Shown here: positions 1 through 6,237 of the stretch, piece by piece
Layout of the letters: the number at the start of each line of letters is the position of its first letter
How positions within the stretch are numbered: the stretch's first letter is position 1
Origin: UBA10677 sp045654245
GTDB taxonomy: Bacteria; Bacillota; Clostridia; Christensenellales; Pumilibacteraceae
DNA: 7,128 nucleotides
Assembly (NCBI GenBank): GCA_045654245.1
Contig: JAZOMX010000013.1
Coordinates: forward strand, 1-7,128
Direction of reading: 5' to 3'
Translations under genes and position numbers: made by a program
Notes under the pieces: generated by a model
Told to the model about the DNA's origin: nothing
Database searches by the model: none
The model's input: only the letters and a program-made list of their open reading frames with translations

Positions 1-199
1 TAGCCTTGTGGCTAAAAGTGATATGCAAAACAAGTTTTGCGTTATATTGCGACTTTTAGTCGCAGTTATATTAAATAAATCCTTAACTCGCCGATAGGCG
101 AATATAACTGCCGTAAGGCAATATCACTCGTCGTTAGACGAATATAACAAATCCGTTTACGGATTTATTTAGTTGCCGAATCCCGTGCAGGGACTCGGC
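1..199. repeat. Array of short hairpins with conserved linkers
   Basis: Small perfect stem-loops follow one another: 1-14 (TAGCC stem), 25-40 (GCAAAAC), 49-63 (GCGACT), 88-101 (TCGCC, loop GATA), 109-120 (TGCC, loop GTAA), 128-141 (TCGTC, loop GTTA), 149-166 (AAATCCG, loop TTTA), and a larger one at 175-199 (GCCGA plus TCCC, one internal mismatch). An unpaired arm lies at 72-86. The stems are unrelated in sequence, but the linkers are alike: AGTGATAT (17-24), GTTATAT (41-47) and AGTTATAT (64-71) on the left. On the right they appear reversed: ATATAACT (102-109), ATATCACT (121-128) and ATATAAC (142-148). The array may continue beyond the left edge. It lies downstream of the GDPD gene and has no coding potential that I would support. 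Its function is unknown; possible roles are mRNA 3'-end stabilisation, REP-like protein binding sites, or a remnant of a mobile repeat. Confidence 0.85.
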
Positions 200-215
200 T
201 TAGAGAGGTTTTTTT
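175..215 (+). terminator. Possible plus-strand terminator at array end
   Basis: The hairpin at 175-199 pairs GCCGA with TCGGC and TCCC with GGGA around a five-base loop, with one A/C mismatch. Read on the plus strand it is followed by nine bases and then seven T (209-215). The gap between stem and T-run is longer than usual for an intrinsic terminator. On the minus strand the hairpin is followed by AACTAAAT, with no U-run, so it is not a canonical terminator for the GDPD gene. A convergent plus-strand gene left of the window would make sense of it, but that gene is not visible. Confidence 0.35.
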
Positions 216-216
216 G

Positions 217-942
217 CTATTCTAGTATGTTCGAAGTGATATAATCTACGCCCCACGAAATAAGACGCTCGGCATCTTCGGGATTATCTACCGTCCAGCA
301 GTTGATTTTTATTCCTTCCGCTTTGAGCAAATCAACCCTTTCTTTCGTAAGCGCTTTATAGTAAATATCAAGGTCAACGGCAAGCGCTTTTATTTTGTCA
401 ACGAGGTCGTCCGTCCAATCAAAAGTTAAAAACTGCGCCGACTGGTTAGGATAGAGAGAGCGAACCTTAACTAGGTTATCGTAGTTAAACGCGATAAAAG
501 TTACTCCGTCGAGGTAATCTCTACTCTTAATCGTATCGCAAATTTCCGTGATTTGCTCAAGCGTGAAATCGGACTTAAGTTCGATTACCGCTTGCTTTTC
601 GTAGTGCTTGCAAATGGAAATATACTCGTCAAGCGTAGCAATTCGAATATCGTTTCTCGTCTTTTCGCCCGTGAAACGGTCTTTTAGGACTAGCGAACGC
701 AAGGTATCGAAGTCGGTTTTTTCAACTTCAAAGTTTATTCCGCCTATTCTTTCGGTAGTGCTATCGTGGAAAAGCACGAATTTTCCGTCACTCGTTTGGT
801 GAATATCCGTCTCAATTCCGTAGTAACTACGGTTTCCTGCGCCAACGAACGCAGACGCTGTATTTTCCGTCTCTAGTCCGCTTACTCCACGATGCGCTAC
901 CATTAGCGTCTTACCTTTATTGGTAATTTTTATCGTATCCAT
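217..942 (-). CDS. Cytoplasmic glycerophosphodiester phosphodiesterase (GDPD family)
   Basis: Predicted to hydrolyse glycerophosphodiesters (deacylated phospholipids such as glycerophosphoethanolamine) to glycerol 3-phosphate and an alcohol. The 241-residue protein shows the GDPD TIM-barrel signature in order: H17-R18-G19, E26-N27-T28, the metal-ligand pair E44-x-D46, H59-D60 after a DGKFVLF strand, and E121-x-K123. The C-terminal strand contains CWTVDN followed by GVDYITS; the family's usual closing TDxP is replaced by TSNILE. Length is normal for the bacterial soluble form, and there is no signal peptide or membrane segment, so it should act in the cytosol. The start at 942 is supported by AGGAG at 950-954, seven bases upstream. 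A later ATG at codon 14, just before the HRG motif, has no comparable site. It lies 20 nt after the cysteine synthase stop and is probably cotranscribed with it. Substrate specificity cannot be read from the sequence. Confidence 0.93.
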   Translation of the reverse strand: MDTIKITNKGKTLMVAHRGVSGLETENTASAFVGAGNRSYYGIETDIHQTSDGKFVLFHDSTTERIGGINFEVEKTDFDTLRSLVLKDRFTGEKTRNDIRIATLDEYISICKHYEKQAVIELKSDFTLEQITEICDTIKSRDYLDGVTFIAFNYDNLVKVRSLYPNQSAQFLTFDWTDDLVDKIKALAVDLDIYYKALTKERVDLLKAEGIKINCWTVDNPEDAERLISWGVDYITSNILE

Positions 943-962
943 ATTTTTTCTCCTAAGTATTA

Positions 963-1892
963 TTAGTCTTCAAAAAGTGGCGTAGAGAAATATCTTTCCG
1001 CAGTATCTGGTAGTACTGTTACTACTCTTTTGCCCTTACCTAGTTTTTTAGCGAGTTTGAGTGCTGCAGCGACGTTAGTTCCGCTACTTATTCCGCACAA
1101 AATACCTTCTTTGCTCGCAAGGTCTTTAGACGCTTTGATTGCCTCTTCATCTTTAATAATGCAAACGTCGTCGTAAATTTCTTGGTTCAAGATTGCGGGA
1201 ATTATTCCGTCGCCTATACCCATTTGAATATGCGTTCCGATTGAACCGCCAGATAAAATTGCGGCGTTTTCGGGTTCTACCGCCCAAATTACCATATCGG
1301 GATTTTGCGCTTTAAGAGTTTCGCCTATGCCCGTAATCGTTCCGCCCGTGCCTATTCCCGAACAAAAACCATCAATAGGTCCGTCAACTTGTTCTAGAAT
1401 TTCTCTACCCGTGCCCGAGCGTTGAATCGCAGGGTTAGCGGGGTTTTCGAACTGTTGAGGAACGAACACTTTGGGGTTTTCCGATTTCATTTTAAGCGCA
1501 AGGTTTAAGCACTCTTCAATGCACAGTCCGATATTTCCGTCGTCGTGAACGAGAATAACTTCCGCGCCGTAATGACGAACGAGTTTTCTTCTCTCTTCGC
1601 TTACCGAGTCGGGCATAATGATTTTAACTTTATATCCTTTTACCGCGCCAACGAGCGCAAGTCCTATGCCTTGATTTCCACTAGTGGGTTCTACGATAAT
1701 CGTGTCGGGAGTAAGCAAGCCTTTCTCTTCGGCATCTCTTATCATATTGTACGCCGTTCTAGTCTTAATTGAACCGCCTACGTTAAGTCCTTCGAACTTA
1801 ACCAAAATTTCGGCAGAGTTCTCGTCCGTCATATTGTTAAGGCGTATTATCGGAGTATTGCCCATTGCGTCTAGTATAGTGTCACAAATCAT
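963..1892 (-). CDS. cysK: Cysteine synthase-type PLP enzyme
   Basis: Fold-type II PLP enzyme, most likely O-acetylserine sulfhydrylase making cysteine from O-acetylserine and sulfide. Of 309 residues, near the usual CysK length, it has the Schiff-base lysine K43 in GGSIKTR, the substrate loop TSGNQG (70-75), Q146-Q147 in PQQFENPANP, the PLP-phosphate loop GTGGT (181-185), a Ser-Ser-Gly near 269-271 for the pyridine nitrogen, and a family-typical C-terminus ERYFSTPLF. Departures from well-studied CysK proteins are Q74 where TSGNTG has Thr, GIGDGIIP in place of the usual GIGAGFIP-like segment, and PDTAERY instead of a Gly before ERY. These leave some doubt about the exact substrate; a related beta-replacement enzyme is possible. 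The start at 1892 has AAAGGT seven bases upstream. It is the first gene of a likely two-gene unit with the GDPD gene. No T-box or S-box-like leader fits into the 96-bp upstream gap. Confidence 0.88.
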   Translation of the reverse strand: MICDTILDAMGNTPIIRLNNMTDENSAEILVKFEGLNVGGSIKTRTAYNMIRDAEEKGLLTPDTIIVEPTSGNQGIGLALVGAVKGYKVKIIMPDSVSEERRKLVRHYGAEVILVHDDGNIGLCIEECLNLALKMKSENPKVFVPQQFENPANPAIQRSGTGREILEQVDGPIDGFCSGIGTGGTITGIGETLKAQNPDMVIWAVEPENAAILSGGSIGTHIQMGIGDGIIPAILNQEIYDDVCIIKDEEAIKASKDLASKEGILCGISSGTNVAAALKLAKKLGKGKRVVTVLPDTAERYFSTPLFED

Positions 1893-1915
1893 ATTTTTTA
1901 CCTTTTTTTCAGTTT

Positions 1916-1949
1916 ATTATAGTCTATATTTTTCAAGCAAAATTGTCAA
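1916..1949 (-). promoter_or_regulatory. Promoter-like region upstream of cysK
   Basis: On the minus strand a perfect TTGACA (1944-1949) is followed by a perfect TATAAT (1916-1921), but 22 bases separate them, well beyond the usual 16-18. With normal spacing the TTGACA could instead use TAGACT (17-bp spacer) or TATAGA (15-bp spacer). Either the true -10 is one of these weaker boxes, or the promoter needs help from an activator. TATAAT ends 23 bases before the ATG, giving a short leader that contains the AAAGGT ribosome binding site. Confidence 0.5.
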
Positions 1950-1988
1950 GTGATTAGTTCCGTTTTATTTGCGCTAAGCACGAAAAAG

Positions 1989-3488
1989 TTAGTTTGAGCA
2001 AAACTTTTTACCGTCTCGAACGCATATTCTTTGCGCCGAGAATTTTCCCGTGATTACAGCAGGCGGTAGTCCTCCGCTCCGCAATATCCATTGACCTGAT
2101 AAAATAAAGTTTTTAAGCCCGTCGATTTCTCCTTTTTGCATTAACGCTTTGCCTTTCGAGGTTTGCACGAAACCTTGGAAAGAACCGTGTCTGCCGAGCA
2201 AATAACGCTGATAAGTGAGGGGTGTAATCACGTCGATTATTTCAACTTTTCCTTCTAAAAAAGGATAATTCTTCAAATAAATCGCTAGCATTTTTTGAGC
2301 AATCTCTTGTTTCTTTGCTCTGTATTCGCCTTTATCTTTGATTTCTTTCCACCAAAAATAGGTATCGTCGTTGCCCGATAGCGTTGCTTGAACTATCGTT
2401 TCGCCTGACTTTGAAAGAGACGAATCATACGAATAGTTACGGAAAGTAACGGCGTAGTGTTTTTTCTCTAGTTCTATCGGCTCGCTAGAGTAAATTTTGT
2501 GTGATAACGGTTCGTTCGTTATATCCGCACTAACCTTAAATATCGCAGTCGTGTAAGTATAAATAGGATAAGTCTTTCTATCTTTAAGTCTCTCGTCGAT
2601 TTTCTTTACGGCGTATTTACCACCTAAAAGTTTGGTCAAAACTTGTTCTACGGGAACGGACGATATCACCCAGTCTGCAAATATTTTTTCTCCATTTTTT
2701 AGCGTTACGCCCGTGGCTACTCCGTCCTCGACTAAAATTTCGTTTACCTCCGCTCCTACGCGAATTTGTCCGCCTAACGATAGATAACGCTCTAGTATTC
2801 TTTCCGACATTTTCTTCGAGCCACCAAGCGGTATTCCGCCGTCGCCTGCCGTGATATGCGCCATCATATACAAAAAACTCATAAGGTTATAGCCTGACGA
2901 CATATTTTCGGCAAACCATTTTCTTAAATACGGATTTTTGAACTTTTGAGCGTACTCTTCACAAGAAATCTTACTAGTTTTGCTAACGTAGTAGTAATCG
3001 CTCGCCATAGTTAAACCTATTTTAAGAAGGTCAAAAATATTCATAAGGTCAACCGGTTTTTCGATTGGAGCGTCTATTCTTTCAAACCTTTTAATAAGCG
3101 AAATGAATTTCTTTATTTGCTTTTTATCCTCGGGCGCAAACGATACGAGTTCGTCGTAAAGTTTTTTCTTGTCCGACCAAACGGTAAACTTTTTACCGTC
3201 GGCAAACTCAATTAAATGAAAATCGTCTTGGTTAAACACGCCCACTTCGGGTGAAAGCGCACCGATTGTTTCCCACAATTTATAAGTTTTGCTCCTAGGA
3301 TTAGTGCCAACGAGCCAGTGTATGCAGCCGTCGATATAGCAATCTTTTCTCTCCCAACCGATACACGCTCCTCCCACTACCGCATTTCTCTCGAGCACGA
3401 GAGTTTCGTAGCCGTTTAGACGCAGATATATAGCGGTTGACAGCCCTGATACGCCACCGCCGATAATTATTGCTTTTTTCTCTTTCAT
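1989..3488 (-). CDS. CrtI/phytoene desaturase-like FAD oxidoreductase
   Basis: A flavin amine-oxidase/CrtI-superfamily protein of 499 residues. The N-terminal Rossmann segment has GGGVSG at 10-15 and E33 ending the second strand, followed by the family-typical GGACIGWERKDCYIDGCIHWL block. A middle segment near residues 215-222 reads GGIPLGG. A second dinucleotide-domain strand around 250-276 runs through NEILVEDG and DWVISSVP. The C-terminal FAD-closing motif near 464-488 contains SGQWILRSGGLPPAVITGK. This is the carotenoid isomerase/phytoene desaturase architecture, but many bacterial members have no link to carotenoids and no phytoene synthase is present here, so the substrate is unknown. 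No transmembrane helix or signal peptide was seen. The start is set by AAAGGG at 3495-3500, six bases upstream. The kinase gene ends 13 nt before it, so the two are very probably cotranscribed. No convincing terminator follows, and read-through into cysK is possible. Confidence 0.85.
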   Translation of the reverse strand: MKEKKAIIIGGGVSGLSTAIYLRLNGYETLVLERNAVVGGACIGWERKDCYIDGCIHWLVGTNPRSKTYKLWETIGALSPEVGVFNQDDFHLIEFADGKKFTVWSDKKKLYDELVSFAPEDKKQIKKFISLIKRFERIDAPIEKPVDLMNIFDLLKIGLTMASDYYYVSKTSKISCEEYAQKFKNPYLRKWFAENMSSGYNLMSFLYMMAHITAGDGGIPLGGSKKMSERILERYLSLGGQIRVGAEVNEILVEDGVATGVTLKNGEKIFADWVISSVPVEQVLTKLLGGKYAVKKIDERLKDRKTYPIYTYTTAIFKVSADITNEPLSHKIYSSEPIELEKKHYAVTFRNYSYDSSLSKSGETIVQATLSGNDDTYFWWKEIKDKGEYRAKKQEIAQKMLAIYLKNYPFLEGKVEIIDVITPLTYQRYLLGRHGSFQGFVQTSKGKALMQKGEIDGLKNFILSGQWILRSGGLPPAVITGKFSAQRICVRDGKKFCSN

Positions 3489-3501
3489 TTTATTCCCTTT
3501 A

Positions 3502-3993
3502 TCACTCGCCTAAAGCGATTATGATTTTTCTTACCGTTCCTTCTATCGTGTCCGTTTCGTCAATCGTGATATCCGCATAACGCTCGTAAAGGTCCTTTCT
3601 CTCGGCGTAGAGTTCTTCTACCGAAGTTGCGCCTAGCGTTACCACTCCACGCTTACCAAAATCGCCTAGTCTTTTCTCTAGTTCCGAAAGTGGCGCACGA
3701 AGATATATTACCGTCGAGATTGATTTTAAGTGCTCCATACCCTCGCACCCGTAAACAGCACTACCACCCGTCGCTATTACCGACGAGGTAGGATTAACTG
3801 TTGCAAGCGTTTTGCTCTCGTAATCGATAAAGCCTTTCGCTCCCATTTTCAAAATAAGCGAGGGGAGTTTTTCTCCTCCGCTTTGCAATATTAAATCGGT
3901 GTCTATAAATTGTCTGCCCGTGAGTTTGGCTAGCACTATTCCAACCGTGCTTTTGCCCACCGACGGCATTCCTATTAGCGTTATATTTTTCAT
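3502..3993 (-). CDS. Shikimate kinase-family small-molecule kinase, divergent substrate site
   Basis: P-loop kinase of 163 residues, the usual length for shikimate kinase (ATP-dependent 3-phosphorylation of shikimate). Visible are Walker A GMPSVGKST (8-16), the acidic D31-T-D33 pair, ATGGS (74-78) at the GGG substrate loop, the LID-like KRGVV (114-118) and ER..LYERYAD (131-141). The canonical FRxxE motif is FIDYE here (55-59), so the shikimate-carboxylate arginine is replaced by I56, GGG is GGS, and RPLL is RGVV. Shikimate may therefore not be the substrate, and I leave the gene symbol empty. The start at 3993 is chosen because residues before it would read through a terminator (4041-4074) and a promoter, while a later start would remove the first strand before the P-loop. 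No Shine-Dalgarno is seen; the promoter places transcription start at or beside this ATG. It is followed after 13 nt by the FAD oxidoreductase. Confidence 0.82.
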   Translation of the reverse strand: MKNITLIGMPSVGKSTVGIVLAKLTGRQFIDTDLILQSGGEKLPSLILKMGAKGFIDYESKTLATVNPTSSVIATGGSAVYGCEGMEHLKSISTVIYLRAPLSELEKRLGDFGKRGVVTLGATSVEELYAERKDLYERYADITIDETDTIEGTVRKIIIALGE

Positions 3994-3999
3994 ACCGAT

Positions 4000-4028
4000 A
4001 TTGTACCAAAAAAGTCGCTTTTTTGCAA
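4000..4028 (-). promoter_or_regulatory. Promoter of the kinase-oxidoreductase unit
   Basis: On the minus strand, -35 TTGCAA (4023-4028; four of six consensus bases), a 17-bp spacer and -10 TACAAT (4000-4005; five of six). Only six bases (ATCGGT) separate the -10 from the ATG at 3993, so initiation seven bases downstream of the -10 falls on the A of the start codon. The promoter lies just past the terminator of the preceding gene, which fits an independent unit. The spacer holds a small palindrome (4008-4024, AAAAAAG/CTTTTTT). Confidence 0.65.
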
Positions 4029-4040
4029 GTAAATAGGTAT

Positions 4041-4074
4041 AGAAAAAGACGCCTAGTTGTAAATAGGCGTCTTT
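4041..4074 (-). terminator. Intrinsic terminator of the DUF4965 gene
   Basis: A perfect 11-bp stem (TAGGCGTCTTT at 4064-4074 with AAAGACGCCTA at 4045-4055) encloses an eight-base loop. On the minus strand it ends in TCTTTTTCTA, a good U-rich tail. It begins 18 bases after the DUF4965 stop codon. Confidence 0.88.
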
Positions 4075-4092
4075 CTTTTCTTTCAAGGGCTA

Positions 4093-6213
4093 TTATTTGT
4101 CAAGTTTCATCTTTCCGCTGTCGGCAAGAAGAAGTATAAACAATCCCGCTTGTACCGTGCGGTTCTTAAATCCGTAGTGATATCCCCACTTGGTTAGATT
4201 TCCTACGATTCTTCCGTTGTCCGTGTAGTACCAGTCGGTAAACGGATAACGGGTTTTCGATTCGCGTAAGAATTTGGCTATCGGAGCGATAAGCGCTTTT
4301 CTCTTTCCGATATCGTCGGTTAGCGTGCTTGCCCATAGTATCCAGTCGCTCTTGGTGTAAGTGCTACGGCTGTCTAGAGGCACTCCGTATTCGTTACTGC
4401 GCTTTAAGTATTCGTCCACCTCTCTTTCGCGAACGCCAGCGTCAAACAAATCCGTACCGAACATCACGTCGAAAGCCATATTGTACTTTAGCGAGAAAGT
4501 CGTATCGCAATCCCCGTCGAAACATAACGGAGTATTCTTGCCGTCGATAACGCAATTTTCTTTCCACGATTTAGCGTAAGATTTAGCGATTTCAAGGTAT
4601 TTTTGCGCAAGGTCAGTCTTTCCTAGTTTATTGCAAATATATGCAAACGCTCTTATTCCTACGATTGCCTTAACGGAAAGATTGATATTCTTGTCAAGAT
4701 GTCCGGCAAAGTCGTCCGTGCAAAGTTGATTGCCCGGTTTAAGACCGTATTTTACGAGGTATTTTACCCACTTATTAAGTAAGCCGAAGTTCTTTTTTGC
4801 AACCGTTACGTCGCCGTCGGCAGAAAGCGTTGCGCCAACCATTATTAGCATATTTCCGCACTCCTCTACGGGCATTTGGCGGTCGGCAAAATATACTTCG
4901 GTAGTTTTGGGGAACATATAGTACGACGGATAATTATACGCTATATCAGGTTGTTTTCCCACCGCGCCGTTCCTAAGGTCAACTCTTTCTCTTACAGGCT
5001 CTTCGTATCGACCTAACGCACTATAAGTTTGTCCGGAGCAGTACGGATAAGTTCCTGCGTCGTGAGGCGCAAAGTCGTATTTCCAAACGGGCATTTTCGC
5101 AAAATCGAAAATAGGACGCATCATACCTTTTACGAGTTCGGGATTGTAGAGCAAGAATAGCGGTATTGACGGATAACTTACGTCAACCGTTGCTATACAG
5201 CCGTTAGAGTGACACTCTTTACTTAGCCACAAAACCTCGCCTTTGCTATTTTTTACGAGTTTATGCGCGCCGATTGATTGACGAAGACCGCCGTATAGAA
5301 CGAGCAAATAATCATCTCCGTACTTTTCACATCTACTCTTTAGGTCGGTATCGAACGCAGAAAGTTTTTCGAGAACTTCGTCGTAGTTATTCCAAGCGTC
5401 CTCGATTGCGTCGAAAATATTCTTTCCGCCGTCGAAATAATATCCTTTTCTCCAGTCACCGTAGTAGAAAATGGAAATTCTATCGTCGAATGCAAGCGTG
5501 ATTTTACCCTCGACTTTTCCATCAAAGTTTTCGTGGTTGTTATACGCCATAGCGTACTTGTCGCCTGCACCCCAGTCGAACGACGGCTCGCCCGAAAGCA
5601 AGTATTTATCAAGTCCGCCCTGCGAGGTTAACATTGCGCCTTCGCCGGTCAAGTACCAGTAACCCCACTCCGCCGAGCAATCGTCGGCTGACTGCGACAT
5701 AAGAAGTTGCTTTTTAAGTCCTACCCAAGCAGTTTCGCCTTGAGGTAGAGAGTGCACGCCACCGTGAACGGGCATTTGCTCGCGGTCGTAACAGTTCTCC
5801 TCGTGGAAAATTAACGATACACTCGCTTTTGCAATTGCTTTTTTGGGCTTAATCTCGTAAGCCATATAACAAACGGGGCACGACAAAACTTCAAGGTCGG
5901 TAGGGATTAGCGGAGAAATGAAACTTACCTTTAAGTCAAAGTCGTCGTGAGTAAATTCATAGTCGGTTGAAAATGCGGTAAGCGTTACTTTCGTTTGTTT
6001 TAACTTTTCGGTTTTATTTAAAAGTCCCATAAAGCAGTACGCTTTTCCGTCTGCATTTACTACACCGTAAACTCGCCTTCTTCTTCCCGTCCAAAACGCC
6101 GTATCACCGTCGTTTAATTCGTCGCACGGCGACCAAATCGAAAAGAACGGGTCTTTAACAAATAGCGGATAAGAAGGTAAAAGTTGACCTTTCGTGGTTG
6201 ATAAGTTCTCCAT
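4093..6213 (-). CDS. Glutaminase A-like DUF4965/DUF1793 family protein
   Basis: A 706-residue protein resembling the family of fungal glutaminase A (GtaA) and its bacterial relatives: an N-terminal beta-rich part followed by an alpha/alpha-toroid of the DUF4965/DUF1793 type. Family-like blocks are VKDPFFSIWSP with DTAFWTG near the N-terminus, DVSYPSIPLFLLYNPELVKG followed by FAPHDAGTYPYCSGQ (about 375-395), MPVEECGNMLIM (about 446-457), LCTDDFAGHLDKNINLS (about 496-513), LDSRSTYTKSDWILW (about 610-624) and YPFTDWYYTDNG (about 653-664). The start at 6213 has AGGAG six bases upstream; a further upstream ATG (6330) would lie upstream of the promoter. No signal peptide precedes LLPSYPLFV, so the protein should be cytosolic, unlike secreted fungal GtaA. 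The family's bacterial substrates are poorly known, and glutaminase activity is only an inference by homology. It is a single-gene unit with its own promoter and terminator. Confidence 0.87.
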   Translation of the reverse strand: MENLSTTKGQLLPSYPLFVKDPFFSIWSPCDELNDGDTAFWTGRRRRVYGVVNADGKAYCFMGLLNKTEKLKQTKVTLTAFSTDYEFTHDDFDLKVSFISPLIPTDLEVLSCPVCYMAYEIKPKKAIAKASVSLIFHEENCYDREQMPVHGGVHSLPQGETAWVGLKKQLLMSQSADDCSAEWGYWYLTGEGAMLTSQGGLDKYLLSGEPSFDWGAGDKYAMAYNNHENFDGKVEGKITLAFDDRISIFYYGDWRKGYYFDGGKNIFDAIEDAWNNYDEVLEKLSAFDTDLKSRCEKYGDDYLLVLYGGLRQSIGAHKLVKNSKGEVLWLSKECHSNGCIATVDVSYPSIPLFLLYNPELVKGMMRPIFDFAKMPVWKYDFAPHDAGTYPYCSGQTYSALGRYEEPVRERVDLRNGAVGKQPDIAYNYPSYYMFPKTTEVYFADRQMPVEECGNMLIMVGATLSADGDVTVAKKNFGLLNKWVKYLVKYGLKPGNQLCTDDFAGHLDKNINLSVKAIVGIRAFAYICNKLGKTDLAQKYLEIAKSYAKSWKENCVIDGKNTPLCFDGDCDTTFSLKYNMAFDVMFGTDLFDAGVREREVDEYLKRSNEYGVPLDSRSTYTKSDWILWASTLTDDIGKRKALIAPIAKFLRESKTRYPFTDWYYTDNGRIVGNLTKWGYHYGFKNRTVQAGLFILLLADSGKMKLDK

Positions 6214-6219
6214 AATTTT

Positions 6220-6224
6220 CTCCT
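6220..6224 (-). promoter_or_regulatory. Ribosome binding site fixing the DUF4965 start
   Basis: The minus strand reads GAGGAG six bases before the ATG at 6213. This settles the start against the open frame that continues upstream to an ATG at 6330, which has no comparable site and would begin upstream of the promoter. Confidence 0.85.
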
Positions 6225-6237
6225 CTTTTTTTATTAT

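Noticed and set aside
1..199. CRISPR array
   Set aside because: The repeated element is only 7-8 bases, the intervening sequences are self-complementary hairpins, unit length is about 20 bases, and the linkers change orientation. There are no direct repeats of CRISPR length.
1950..1988. Terminator after the FAD oxidoreductase
   Set aside because: Only a four-pair GTGC/GCGC hairpin with a wobble is present, and the minus strand has no U-run after it.
1893..1988. T-box or S-box riboswitch upstream of cysK
   Set aside because: The gap is only 96 bases, the promoter-like elements leave a leader of about 20 bases, and no conserved leader motif is seen.
3994..4086. N-terminal extension of the kinase (start at 4086)
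   Set aside because: The frame is open but runs through an 11-bp intrinsic terminator and the promoter. The extra 31 residues precede a P-loop strand that normally starts the protein.
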